Below are positions 47,760 to 59,137 of a stretch of 64,000 nt of DNA, piece by piece (positions within the stretch are counted from its first letter, which is position 1; every line of letters begins with the position of its first letter). The stretch covers positions 103,327,023-103,391,022 of the forward strand of contig OZ021724.1 in the NCBI GenBank assembly GCA_963978545.1, written 5' to 3'. A model generated the notes under the pieces. It was not told the DNA's origin. It searched no databases and was given only the letters and a program-made list of their open reading frames with translations. Both the position numbers and the translations under genes were made by a program. The stretch is from Linyphia triangularis. Its lineage: Eukaryota; Arthropoda; Arachnida; Araneae; Linyphiidae.

Positions 47760-48395
47760 ATGCAAAATTGTTTTAATAAATTATTAAAAACGTTTTAATA
47801 AATGAATTATAAAAATTGTTCTAATAAATAAATTATAAAAATTGTTTCAATAAATAAATTATAAAAATTGTTTTAATAAATAAATTATAAAAATTATTTA
47901 AAAAAATAAATTATAAAAATTGTTTTAATAAATAAATTATAAATTTTTTTTCAATAAATACATTCTAAAAATTGTTTTAATAAATAAATTATAAAAATTA
48001 TTTAAAAAATAAATTATAAAAATTGTTTTAATAAATAAATTATAAAAATTGTTTTAATAAATAAATTATAAAAATTGTTTTAATAAATAAATTATAAAAA
48101 TTATTTTAAAAAATAAATTATAAAAATTGTTTTAATAAATAAATTATAAAAATTGTTTTAATAAATAAATTATAAAAATTGTTGCAATAAATAAATTATA
48201 TTATCAATCAGAATAAATAAAATACATTTGGTTGTCAATGCAAAAATTCACATTTATTTTTGAAAAGTAGTTTACCGCATATTTTGCTGATAGAGATGTT
48301 TTTAATATTTAAAATTAAATTCGAATTCCAGGCACAAGTTGGCAACAGAAACGGCTCTATGTTAATGACTGCTAATAAATGATCTTATCTTTCCA
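47760..48395 (-). repeat. Repeat C, minus copy, expanded into a 26-bp minisatellite
   Basis: Between 47770 and 48200 the word AATAAATTATAAAAATTGTT is repeated about 16 times with period near 26. It then continues as ordinary repeat C (ATCAGAATAAATAAA, GATAGAGATGTTTTTAATAT, GGCAACAGAAACGGCTC). The minisatellite arose from the AATAAATAAA segment of the repeat. Confidence 0.85.
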
Positions 48396-48699
48396 TTTCA
48401 TTTTTTTTTCTTTTTGGTTAGGGTGCCTTTTTAACTGTCTCTCAGCCAAGTCCAAACTTTAGTTTCGATGTTTTTGAAAAGGGAATAAAGAAAATCGAAA
48501 AAACACACGGAACTACAAAGCGATCATCAAAAAACTAAAAATGTTTGAAAATATCGATAAATCGGTGACTTGTATCGATATTTTTACCATCGATATTTTT
48601 TAAAAAATATCGTCGTATCGATATATCACCGACCTCTAGAATTATTCTTACTAGGACTTCTTCCTAAATTTCTTCATTTCAAAATATGGCTTAAAACCT

Positions 48700-49225
48700 A
48701 ATAAGTTCCAAAAGACCATTTACACAAAGATGGCTGACAAGATGGAGCTCAGAACGCTCACAAAGTTCTACTTCTTGAACCACATTCTAAATCTTCCACT
48801 TGTCCAATGAGAAGCTGTGCATTCGGTCACATGTTGAAGGAACCATCATCCATAATTCATAGCGCGAACCGAGGACTCAAATTTTGGAGATGAAAGACAA
48901 TCCATCTTTGAAGAAGCACGTCATCCATTCGAATTCCTTCGTTCTTTTCCCTCCATTCCGGAGGTTTGGAAATTCCTATTCTTCACGTTTCGATTTTTGG
49001 AATGAAACATGGAATGCGACGATTGTATTGTCGTCGGTGTCAGCCCTACTTTGAAGCTGTCACTTGTTGTTCGAAAATTTTGTTCTTCTTTTGTCTCCAA
49101 CAGGTCTCGAAGAGGTGTTTGAAGTTTGACGAAAAAATGACCAAAGTGGGGAGAGCCTTCAGAAGTGTTACTCGACGGGGCTTTTTTACCATTGCATTTA
49201 ATGGTCCAAAATCGAAATCAACCTT
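48700..49225. other. GC-richer unique island with short open frame
   Basis: Non-repetitive, balanced composition (ACAAGATGGAGCTCAGAACG, TGAAGAAGCACGTCATCC). An 87-codon plus frame at 48966-49229 has CRRCQPYFEAVTCC-like cysteines but no recognised domain. Could hold an exon or regulatory DNA; unsure. Confidence 0.25.
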
Positions 49226-49235
49226 CTAATTTTAA

Positions 49236-50231
49236 GGTATACATATACATTAGGAATTGCAAAATTTGACTCAAGTCTGCGTTTTTGTTTTTTGATTTTA
49301 AAATATTCCCGAATTTATTACCTTTGAAATAATACGATTTTCTTTCTGAGACTCAATTTATTTTTTAAATTACAGTGGGTTTCGTGAACCTGTTTTGTAT
49401 CACGTTTCTTAGTGTACTAAACTTTAAACACGTTTTCTAAAGAATGACATTTTGGTGTTATATTACAGTGGGTTTTGTGAACCTGTTTTGTATCACGTTC
49501 ATTAATGTACTAAACTTTAAACGCGTTTTTTAAAGAATGACATTTTGGTGTTATATTACAGTGGGTTTAGTGAACCTGTTTTGTATCACGTTCATTAATG
49601 TATTAAATTTGTAACGCCTTTTCTAAAGAATGATATTTTGGTTTTATATTACAGTGGGTTTTGTGAACCTGCTTTGTATCACGTTCATTAGTGTACTAAA
49701 CTTTAAGCGCGTTTTCTGAAGAATGACATTTTGGTGTTATATGACTTGACACCAACCGTCATAACTTCATAATAAATCGTCCGATTTACAAAATTTTAAT
49801 TTTGTTCTGTAGACACAAGTTGTGATTGTGTTTCCTATGATGAATTTAACATATATTATTATAAACACATTTTTTATGAATATTTTAAACTTAAAGTTTT
49901 GTTAAAAACTACGTATTTTTTAAAAACTTTTTATTTAAAAATTCATAATTAAATAAATATTGTAGCCAAATTTAAAATTCTCCTTAGGAACATGCGTCAA
50001 TATAATATCTTTTATTTGCAATAAAAATCATACCTCTAAGTTATTTAATTACAAGTTTATTTATGTATGTTCTAATAATGTCCAAATTAGTCACTTTAAT
50101 TGGAATTAGCTGATTAAAAAATTGACTGAAAAGAAAAGTTTTTATATATATTAAATGCATCATTTTTAATTCTGATATACTGCCAAAAAGTTTGAAATTA
50201 TTACTTAAAAAGTAAAGAAAATCATCTCAAT
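49236..50231. mobile_element. TTAA-type element, GGTATAC family, copy 4, with internal tandem expansion
   Basis: Left TTAA at 49232-49235 and GGTATACATATACA. The right end stops at AATCATCTCAAT, missing the last ~15 bp and TTAA. Inside, a ~92-bp segment (ACAGTGGGTTTTGTGAACC to GACATTTTGGTG) is present four times (about 49373-49740), once in other copies. Confidence 0.88.
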
Positions 50232-50504
50232 CAATAACATAAGACAATTTCAGTAAAGCTTCCTACATTTCAATCCGCCTTAAAAAGAAAACAATAACGG
50301 ATAATAGTGAGGATAATTTTGATGAAACTTGTACAAGTAATTTTTCTTGAAGAATGTGAATGTACAGAGTAAATCTAATTAAAATGACTCGGTTGCAAGA
50401 GTCTGTGGTCTGTAAAAATGAAAACAGATTATAAATTTTTATAAACCTGCTATCGTGACCATGGATATGTAATACCTAAAAATGGAAATTAATTAATAAT
50501 AATA

Positions 50505-50506
<2 letters not shown>

Positions 50507-50539
<33 letters not shown>
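50507..50539. repeat. A33 homopolymer
   Basis: Run of 33 A preceded by short AAT repeats. Confidence 0.95.
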
Positions 50540-50541
<2 letters not shown>

Positions 50542-50698
50542 TTCGCTATTGATGCTTTAAGGGAAAATTTTATGCGAAATACATTTAAAAACATAAACGA
50601 TCTTTTTTATCTAAAACTTTATTCATAAGTATCCCGAAAATGTTCAGTCTTTAAAAATAACTTTTATATGTCTTTAAAGTATATTGTTTCCATCTGAT

Positions 50699-50886
50699 CG
50701 CCAACCTGATGGCTGTGGGTTTAGCTCTTTGGCCTCGCATGCCAAAGTGCAGGGGTAGAATCCTGTGTTAGGTACGGATATTCGCTGTGGTTCGGAATCC
50801 ATGTTAAGATGTACGTCCCGGCTTGATTAGCCGTCATTGTGCATAAATATAGGTCGTTGAACGTACAAACCAATCAAACCAACCAA
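50699..50886 (+). mobile_element. SINE B copy with TSD
   Basis: Head CGCCAACCTGATGGCTGTGG, decayed B box (GGGGTAGAATCC), body TGTGGTTCGGAATCC, GATTAGCCGTCATTGTGC, tail ACCAATCAAACCAACC. TSD TTTCCATCTGAT / TTTCCATCTAAT at 50687-50698 and 50887-50898, one mismatch. It fixes both ends of SINE B. Confidence 0.93.
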
Positions 50887-50898
50887 TTTCCATCTAAT

Positions 50899-51330
50899 GA
50901 CGAAAAGTTGAGTGGATGCTAATTTTTTCTTCATACATCATTTCCCTTTGTCTAAATAGGGTTATATATAAAATTTTCTTAAAGTATGTTAGTTGTAATA
51001 GATTCTAGATGGCTCTTAAAAATAGTTTAATTGTAGCTATCACTTATTTAGTTAATAATAGTGAAGACGGAATTATGTTACTAAACTTTTAATAATATAA
51101 AAATAGATTTAGTTTTGAAATATTTAAATATTATGCGTTCTTTTTAAGGTCTTGATTCAAAATTCGCTATAAAAAAAGTAAATCATCTAAATTAAGTTTT
51201 AATGAAAAATTGTAAAAGATAAATTCATTGCTTTTAAACATATGTTAATGTGTTATTTGAATGAATAAAAACACACCGATGTAACACTGAAGTTAAAAGC
51301 TTGAGTTCATTTCAGTTCCATTTTTACTTT
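50899..51330. other. AT-rich DNA without recognised features
   Basis: No gene or repeat recognised. Confidence 0.4.
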
Positions 51331-51334
51331 CAAT

Positions 51335-52047
51335 TATCCATAGGTCTACATTAGGTAATGAAAGTATTTTTTTTACATTTTTCCACGTTTTGGAGCACTT
51401 TGATTTAAAAAATGTGGTCTAGAAAAATGTCTGTGTGTACGTTGTCAGCATAATTCCCTAACAAATTGACTTACGATGTCAAAATTTTGTATGTGGGTTA
51501 GTGGTGGCCATGGGAACTGCCATTAAGGTTTTCGTCGAAATAGCGCATGTGTATAAGGTTGAAATCATGATAAAATCATGTTTTTTAGCAATTGCTAAGA
51601 AACGGCTCTAACGATTTTGATTAAAATTCTGTGCTAATACCTCATAAGGTCTTCTAATAGTCCCACCATCGAAATTCCCGTAGATATGCGAAAAAAGCGC
51701 AAAAATTAAAAACAAACAAAAAAAAAAAGCAAAAAAAACAACAACAACGAGTAGCTTTAGAACATAGCTCTTTTCTCTTGAGCATAGTCCATCAACGATT
51801 GATTTTTTTTTCTGTTTCACGCACAAGAAAGGAGAATGTAATGTCCATTGACTAACATCGCCAATTTCGCTATCTTGGGTATTTTTTTTGCCTATATAAA
51901 AATTATTGCTAAAATTATCGCCAAACTGTCAATTTTTATTTAAATGAGTGAAAATATGAAAACGATAAATATGATAATACATTTTTATGCAATTACCAGT
52001 ATTAAAGAGCAATTGAAAATGTGCAATGTTCCACACCCCTAGTTACT
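51335..52047 (+). repeat. Repeat F, copy 2
   Basis: Colinear with 26414-27122 (CCACGTTTTGGAGC, TTGTCAGCATAATTCCC, TCGAAATTCCCGTAGA, CATCAACGATTGATTTTT, CCCCTAGTT end). Confidence 0.75.
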
Positions 52048-52251
52048 TTATGTGGATAATTCATTGAAAATTTCCAAGTTGAGGTGGAAATTATACAACA
52101 AACGCAATAAAAATGACTCCATTTTAAGAAATATGAAGAACCCACCCTCATTGTTTGTATAAATCGTCTTGATGCAGCGCTTACCACACATAATAATACA
52201 ATTTAGATGATACAATTTTTTTTGGACATTTTAGACAATTAAAATATATAA

Positions 52252-53531
52252 AACTAGCTGAATACTCGTGCTGCCCTACGAAATTTTACCATTAGCATTT
52301 TAGCGCTCAAAAGACATTCATGTATTCTACACTTCAGATTTTTGCTCCCATTTCGATCCCGACAAATTGATTTATCAAAATAGGAACTTTCCTTTGTTGA
52401 CATTTTTAACAAAATTAATAATTGAATTATTAAAGACATTTGAATATCCCTCGTTTAGAACGTATAACTCCCTTCGGACCCTTTTTAATTACGTAATCGA
52501 AATTGCAATAGTTTATTGTGTTTATGTTTGCTCTTAGTTCTAAATTTCAAAGCAGTAGCTGTATTGGAAGTGATACATTAAGATAATCCTCGTATAGTTT
52601 CTATGTTGCGTCGACTTTTCATCCCTTAAAAATTCGTTAATCGATATTGGAATAACTAATTTTTTTTTACATTTGCCCTTTTAACATTTGCACCAAATAT
52701 CAGAATTATGACAACATTGGAACTGGAACATTCGGATATCCCTCGTTTGGAACATTTAACCCCTTTTCGACCCCTTAAAGTAGGTTAATCTAGAACGGAA
52801 TAGCTTAGTTTTTCTATTATTATCTTTTTTGACCATTTGTACCAACTTTCAAAGTTGTGACCAAATGGGAAGTGGGAAATTCGAATGTCCCTCGTTTGGA
52901 ACGTTTAACACCTTTTCCAACCCTTAAGTTGGTTAATCGAGATCAGAATAGCTTACTTTTTCTACGTTGGTCTTCATTGATATTCGCACCAGTTTTCAGA
53001 GTTGTGACAATATGGGAAGTAAGACATTCGAATATCCCTCGTTTGTAACTTTTAACCACTTTTTGACCCCTTAAAGTGGGTTATTTGAGATCGGAATAGC
53101 TTACTTTTTCTATGTTTACCATTGTAGATATTTGTACCAATTTTCAGAGTTGTGACCATATGGGAAGTGGTACATTCGAATATTCCTCGTTTGGAACGTT
53201 TAATCCCTTTTCCACCCCTTAAAGTGGGCTAATAGAGATCGGAATAGCTTAATTTTTCTACATTTGTCTTTATTGATATTCGCACCAATTTTTAGAGTTG
53301 TGATGAAATGGGAAGTAGGATATTGGAATATCCTTCGTTTGGAACGTTTAACCCCTTTTCGACCCCTTAAAGTGGGTTATTTGAGATCGGAATATCTTAC
53401 TTTTTCTATGTTTACCATTGTAGATATTTGTACCAATTTTCAAAATTGTGGACATGTGGGAAGTGGGAGAATTAGTGATGAGTGAGTGAGTCAGTGAATG
53501 AGTGAGGGCTTTGCCTTATATATATAGAGAT
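52252..53531 (+). repeat. Repeat E, copy 1, with ~149-bp tandem array
   Basis: Starts AACTAGCTGAATACTCGTGC and ends GGGCTTTGCCTTATATATAT. The middle holds about five and a half units of ~149 bp, with CTCGTTTGGAACGTTTAACC, GACCCCTTAAAGTGGG, GATCGGAATAGCTTAC and TTCAGAGTTGTGACC, then a GAGTGAGTGAGTCAGTGA tail. Unnamed; the ends look like a distinct mobile family, but I do not assign one. Confidence 0.8.
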
Positions 53532-53965
53532 TTACTGCCTTTTCAGTTTGAACACTATTTCCTTAATGTATTTTTTTTTTAAAATTAATTTTAGTATTTT
53601 ATGTTACTTTATGGGAATGGTTGAATTTATTTGTTTTATATTTTCTTTTTCAAACAATACTCCACTTAATTAGACTTCAATTGTTATAACCTTTAATTAA
53701 AATAATGCCAAGTATTAAAGGTATTGTTACACTCAACAAAGACTTATGATCTAACAATGAGCACTCATTTCTTCTTTGTAGTAAAAAAGACAAACTCAGT
53801 TGTAGACTAAAGTTATCTGCCATTTGTATCAGTGAGATTTTGTTTGCGCTTGTGAGAAAATCGTTGTTGATATATTGAAAGTTACTGTTGAGTTACTGAC
53901 GAAACTGTTGAAAGTTACTGACGAAGCTATTGAAAGTTACTGACGTTACTGTTACTTGTTGAAAG
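53532..53965. other. Region between the E repeats; short minisatellite
   Basis: Mostly unique. At 53876-53966, GTTGAAAGTTACTGACGAA-type words repeat three to four times (about 24 bp period). Confidence 0.6.
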
Positions 53966-53971
53966 TGAGAT

Positions 53972-54220
53972 ATGGATTGCGAGGAGATGGAGTGGGAACA
54001 CAGTTGTCCCTTTTGGGAGGTAGATGTGATCCTGGAGCCAGAGGAGCCCATGGAGTGGTTGTCTAGTTCGCTAGAAGTGGAGGAGGTGGTGGAGGAGGAG
54101 AAGGAGGTGGTGGAAGAGGAGGTGGAAGAGGATAACCATCATTTGGACTTTTTTCGCCTCCTCTTGCACTGTCACCTTAAACTCCTGGGTTCCTCTGGTG
54201 AGGGGTCACAAGTAGAGTAG
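53972..54220 (+). CDS. Low-complexity acidic open frame (doubtful)
   Basis: An 82-codon frame from ATG in an unusually GC-rich, purine-rich patch (GGAGGTGGTGGAGGAGGAGA). The peptide is acidic (EVEEVVEEEKEVVEEEVEED). Another plus frame reads glycine/arginine-rich (GGGGEGGGRGGGRG) and the minus strand reads serine/threonine-rich for about 90 codons without a stop. The reading frame is therefore ambiguous. It may be a fragment of coding sequence or a simple (GGA/GGT)n tract. Confidence 0.2.
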   Translation: MDCEEMEWEHSCPFWEVDVILEPEEPMEWLSSSLEVEEVVEEEKEVVEEEVEEDNHHLDFFRLLLHCHLKLLGSSGEGSQVE

Positions 54221-54536
54221 GCGGTGAAAGTGAAAAAAACAACATCATGTGGGTGGGTTGGGCGGCGTAAAAAGGATTGTTCAATTCGATCTCCAAAGTG
54301 CTTAGGTTAGAGTATAACACTCCAACTCCTCAATACAATCCTTTAACAGGTCTCAATTAATAGCATATGGATATACGACAAAAGCATATGACCAGAAGAA
54401 ATAAGCCTTCAAATACAATGAGACAGAGAATAGACTGAAATGTGGCCGGAAAAATGTCTTTTGAAATCGTCGTGGCATTTTCACTTGCTCATCCGTATTG
54501 AAGAAGAATAAAGTTTAGAAAGCGATACCTAAATAA

Positions 54537-55072
54537 GACCACGACACAAGTGGCCCAACTGGATCAGTCGATGAACAACAACTGCACCCAGAAGCTTCGA
54601 ATTCTTCATTGTCACGTACTCCGAAAATAGAAGAAGGTTTGACGGTGCAATATGATGATGAAAACTGTTTCTGGACAGAATGTATGGAGACATTCTTATT
54701 TAAGGGATGATGTGATGTACGATATTTCTAATAATGACGAGAATGAAGATGATATACGCTTGTTAACTCTGAAACAGACAGAAGTAAATCCTTATTGCTC
54801 AAGAACAGCTATTTGAAAGCTGTGTCTCCTTAAGAGAGTGAAATAAAAGAGTGAAATGAATCAATTGATGAACAACTGCAGTTAGAAGCTTCGACATTCA
54901 TTACTGCAAAATCTTAATACAAAAGAGGGTTTGACTGTAGATTACGATGATGAAAATTGTTCACAGCTAGGACGCATTCAGACGTTCTTACTCCAGACTT
55001 CGACTGGATGATGGGAGCTACGTTACTTCTGAGAGCAACGAGAATGAAGATGATATTCGTCACTTCGATTAA
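54537..55072 (+). pseudogene. Decayed acidic coding-like segment, duplicated
   Basis: Two units of about 200 bp share a peptide pattern. Unit 1 (54537-54816) reads SVDEQQLHPEAS, EGLTVQYDDENC and, after a frame change near 54700, DISNNDENEDDIR. Unit 2 (54858-55072) reads SIDEQLQLEAS, EGLTVDYDDENC and SESNENEDDIR, with stops and frame changes between blocks. Amino-acid conservation across differing codons suggests former coding DNA. Function unknown; the acidic DDENE blocks give no family. An AATAAA lies at about 55311. It could be part of a gene captured between two E repeats. Confidence 0.35.
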
Positions 55073-55557
55073 TGGAATTTCTCTTTTCATGATTTAAAGT
55101 TAACCTTTTCAAGGAAGACTCTGAACAACAAACAAGTTGTGTGAGCATCTTACTCCCTATCTGTAGAAGCTCACAGAAGTACTGCTCATGCTGAGCAATG
55201 TAAATATTGTATATAAAATGTAAATATTGTATATAGTTTGTTTGAATATTTTATGTGTTGCTTATATTTTTCCTCAACTTCATTAACAGTTATATATTTT
55301 TTGGTCTTTCAATAAACAAGATGAAATAATTGTATTTGTTTATGTTTTATTTCTTGATGAGTATTTCATTACTAGTTGATAGGATTCTTTTAATTTAATG
55401 AAAAGTCTCCATATTTTGTCGAAGTATGTGTTCATTAAGAAGTCAAATATATTTTAAATAACTAAATCTTAAACTTTTTAAGTGGGTTGCGAGGTGTTAA
55501 ATTACATAAATCATTATAAGATGAATTGTAAATGTGTTCCGGATAATATAACTTTGC

Positions 55558-57001
55558 ATAATTTTAGCGATCAAAAGACATTCATGTATTCTACACTTCA
55601 GACGTTTGCTCCCATTTCGATCCCGACAAATTGATTTATCAAAATAGGAACTTTCCTTTGTTGACATTTTAAACGAAATTTATAATAATGAATAATAAAT
55701 TGGAATAGTTTATTGCGTTTATGTTTGCTCTTAGTTCTAAATTTCAAAGTAGTAACTGTATTGGAATTGAGACATTAAGTTAATCGTATAGTTTCAATGT
55801 TGAGTCGACTTTTCATCCCTTAAAAATTCGTTAATCGATATTGGAATGACTTATTTTTTTAACATTTGCCCTTTTAACATTTGCACCAAATATCAGAAAT
55901 ATGACTACATTGGAAGAGGAACATTCTATATCCCTCATTTGGAACATTTAACCCTTTTCGATCCCTTAAAGTTGGTTAATCGAGAACGGAATAGCTTACT
56001 TTTTCTATGCTTAATCTTTTTTGACATTTGTACCAATTTTCCGAGTTGTGACCAAATGGGAAGTGGGACATTCGAATATCCCTAGTTTGGAACGTTTAAC
56101 GCCTTTTGTAAACCTTAAGTGGGTTAATCGAGATCTGAATGGCTTAATTTTTCTACGTTTATCTTTTTTGGCATTCCTACCAATTTTCAGAGTTGTGACT
56201 GTATGGGAAGTGGGATATTCGAGTTTGGAATGTTAAACCCCTTTTCCACCTCTTAAAGTGGGTTAATCAAGCTCGGAATAGCTTAACTTTTCTATGTTTG
56301 TCTTTGTTGATATTTTTACCAATTTTTAGAGTTGTGACCATATGGGAAGTGGTACATTGAATATTCCTCGTTTGGAACGTTTAATCCCTTTCCCACCCCT
56401 TCATCCACCCGAGATCGAAATAGCTTACTTTTTCTACTTTTGTCTTTATTGATATTCACACCAGTTTTCAAAGTTGTGACAATATGAGAAGTAGGACATT
56501 CGAATATATCGCTCGTTTGGAACGTTTAAACGATTTTCGATCTCTTAAAGGTGGTAAATCGAGATCGGAATAGCTTAATTTTTCTATGTTTGCCTATGCC
56601 GACATTTGCACCAATTTTCAAAGTTGTGGACATGTGGAAGTGGTACATTCGAATATCCCTCGTTTGGAACGTTTAACCCCTTTTCGACCCCTTAAAATGG
56701 GTTGATCGAGATCGGATTAGCATGCTTTTTCTATGTTTATATTTATTGATATTCGCAACTATTTTTAGAGTTGTGACGAAATGAGAAGTAGGACATTCGA
56801 ATGTCCCTCGTTTGGAACGTTTAACCCCTTTTCGACCCCTTAAAGTGGGTTAATCGAGATCGGAATAGCTTACTTTTTCTATTTTTACCATTGTTGACAT
56901 TTGTGCCGCTTTTCAAAGTTGTGACTATGTGGGAAGTGGTAGAATTAGTGATGAGTGAGTGAGTCAGTGAGTGAGTGAGGGCTTTGCCTTATATATATAG
57001 A
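55558..57001 (+). repeat. Repeat E, copy 2, with ~149-bp tandem array
   Basis: Same order as copy 1 from TTTTAGCGATCAAAAGACATTC onward (5' end cut), about seven tandem units, the GAGTGAGTGAGTCAGTGAG tail and GGGCTTTGCCTTATATATAT end. The two copies lie in the same orientation about 2 kb apart. Confidence 0.8.
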
Positions 57002-57007
57002 GATTAA

Positions 57008-57221
57008 CCCTTGGCGCTCGAGCGTCGCCTCTTAAGCATCTCATGATTGGATGCCGAAACTCGAGAGGACCACTAGATTTGATGCAAAAATTCGATGCAA
57101 GGCCAATGACTATGTTTAGTTTCTATGAAGCGAATCCGTAACCATGAACCGAACCAAAAATGCCGCGAAATGTCTCGAGTTGCTGATCTCTCCGCGAGAA
57201 AAAGGCATCGAGTGCAAAGGG
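57008..57221. mobile_element. piggyBac-like MITE, CCCTTTGCACTCGAG family, copy 2
   Basis: Inverse of 9898-10087, 214 bp. Left TTAA at 57004-57007, ends CCCTTGGCGCTCGAG and CTCGAGTGCAAAGGG / CATCGAGTGCAAAGGG, right site TTAT (mutated). It abuts the end of repeat E copy 2. Confidence 0.85.
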
Positions 57222-57545
57222 TTATAGATCAATTGAAAAAATTTATATACTTTAGTTGTAAATAAGTCTGTTTACCACAGCCATATACGCCTGTGTAATT
57301 TGCGTCTGGTTACAATGTGAACATCTGAGCTAACACCTTAATCAACGTTATAATTTAACATGAGGGCATTTCCACAACATATGTAGCTGACCATGGTAAT
57401 AGGTTCAATCATATAAATAATAAGTTTTTCGATAATAGGTTCAATTATATAAATAATATGTTCGTCAGTTTATTCAAGCCTTCCAATAATTTACGTATAA
57501 ACATCTAAGATTATTTATTTTAAAATCTAGCAATTATCTTTAAAA
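57222..57545. other. AT-rich DNA without recognised features
   Basis: No gene or repeat recognised. Confidence 0.4.
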
Positions 57546-57549
57546 CTAG

Positions 57550-58215
57550 AGGTGAGGAACATCTCACAACTTTCACTTACTTTATAATATTGGTCATTGC
57601 ATTAAAATGTATGGTGTTATTTACCGTTTTCAAATTTTTACTCATTTAAAAAAAAGGGCCAGTTTGGCGATATTTTCAGCAAATATTTTTACATGGGCAA
57701 AAAAACACCTCCCACCAAGATGATGATATTGGTGATGTTATTGGATAACGATCGTTGATGAGCTATGTTCATACAAAGAGAACTCTGTGTTAAAGGCATT
57801 CGTTTTTCAACTTTTTACGCCATTAAAGCATTTTTACGGGAATTTCGGAAGTGGGGATGTTTAGAACAACTTAAGAGGCATTACCACAACGATTTTGAAC
57901 AAAATCGTTAGAGCCTTTTTTTAGCTATTACTGAAAAACATGATTTTTTTAAGCTACCTTATGCGCATGCGCGATTCCGACGAAAACCTTAATGATAGAT
58001 CTCATAGCCACTGCTAATAAGCATATTAAATTTGAACATCGCAAGTCAATTTGTAAGAGAGTTATGTTGACCACGTTCTCACAAACACACATATTTTTTC
58101 TACACCACTTTTTTGAAATCAAGATGTTCCAAAAACGTGGAGAAATGCAAACAAATCTAATATTTTTGACCGAATCCTATACTTATATTACCTTATGTAA
58201 ACGCTAATTGAAAGT
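57550..58215 (-). repeat. Repeat F, copy 3 (minus strand)
   Basis: Inverse of 26414-27122 and 51335-52047 (GTTGATGAGCTATG, TTTACGGGAATTTCGG, GCATGCGCGATT, TTCCAAAAACGTGG). A plus-strand frame across its end is not a gene. Confidence 0.75.
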
Positions 58216-58259
58216 AAAAATCTATTGAACTTGTAAGTATTTTATAAACCCAAACAACT

Positions 58260-58490
58260 TTTACGTCATTCAACATATACAAACGGAAACTCCACCCCCT
58301 ACTTTCCCCGATCACTAACCCACCTCACAAAAAGATAGTAGTTGCGATAGGTCAAACTTCCTCTGCCCATCGGCCAACAGAAGACAAGTTGAGAAAAAAT
58401 GATCCTGGCCTCATTTACAGCTATCAACCCCTTTCGCCCCCTGGCGAAACGGAAGGGAACCACAGTGCATGAGATTTTAGAGAGTGAGAG
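58260..58490. other. GC-richer unique island
   Basis: Non-repetitive with CTTCCTCTGCCCATCGGCC and CCCTTTCGCCCCCTGGCG. No frame of note. Candidate conserved non-coding element. Confidence 0.25.
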
Positions 58491-58589
58491 GGTTTAGAGG
58501 ATTGAGATAAGTAAGGATGTGTTTATTTAGGGCAAGATCAATATTTTATGTCCAATATGTTTTACATGTTTTCGTCATTACAATAATAT

Positions 58590-59137
58590 AAGCCATAAAA
58601 AAGTTTTTAATATAAATTCTTTATGTGCATTGGCATTTTTTATATTCATTATCAAAAGTGCCGTTTTTGTTGTCAGCGTGTGCTAGGTGTTGGTATCGAA
58701 TTTTAAATATCAATAATATCTCCATCAGCAAAATATGCGATAAACTACTTTTCAAAATTTCTTCATTAAAAATGAATGTGAATGTATGCACTCACATCCA
58801 AATATCTTTGATTTATTCTGATTGAAATATTTTATTATTTATTTATTAAAACAACTTTTGCAACAGGAAAGAGTTTCTTCAATGATCGGTTAAATGCTAT
58901 TTCAGCATGATTGGATGACGGCAAGTTGTTTTATTAGTAGTCCGTAAAAGCGACCTTTTAGTGACAGTGAGAGCCACCAAAATTTGATAGAGTGCATTGT
59001 CATTGACATCGAATCTATCTGCCAAGTTTCAATCTGATTGAATGACGGCAAGGGGGTTAAATAGACCTCCGCAGATTTGCCCTCCATCGACATACCCTGC
59101 CAACCACCCACACCCACATACACAAAATCGAAGTTAA
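58590..59137 (+). repeat. Repeat C, reference-like copy, split by a TTAA element
   Basis: The most complete plus copy. It reaches AATCGAAGTTAA, where the GGTATAC element is inserted, and resumes at 60046 with TTAATATAAAGGATTTAA. Other copies read GAAGTTAATATAAAGGATTT without a gap. Confidence 0.85.

Noticed and set aside
48966..49229. CRRCQPYFEAVTCC cysteine pattern as a zinc finger
   Set aside because: Spacing fits no finger type I know and there are no histidine ligands in place.
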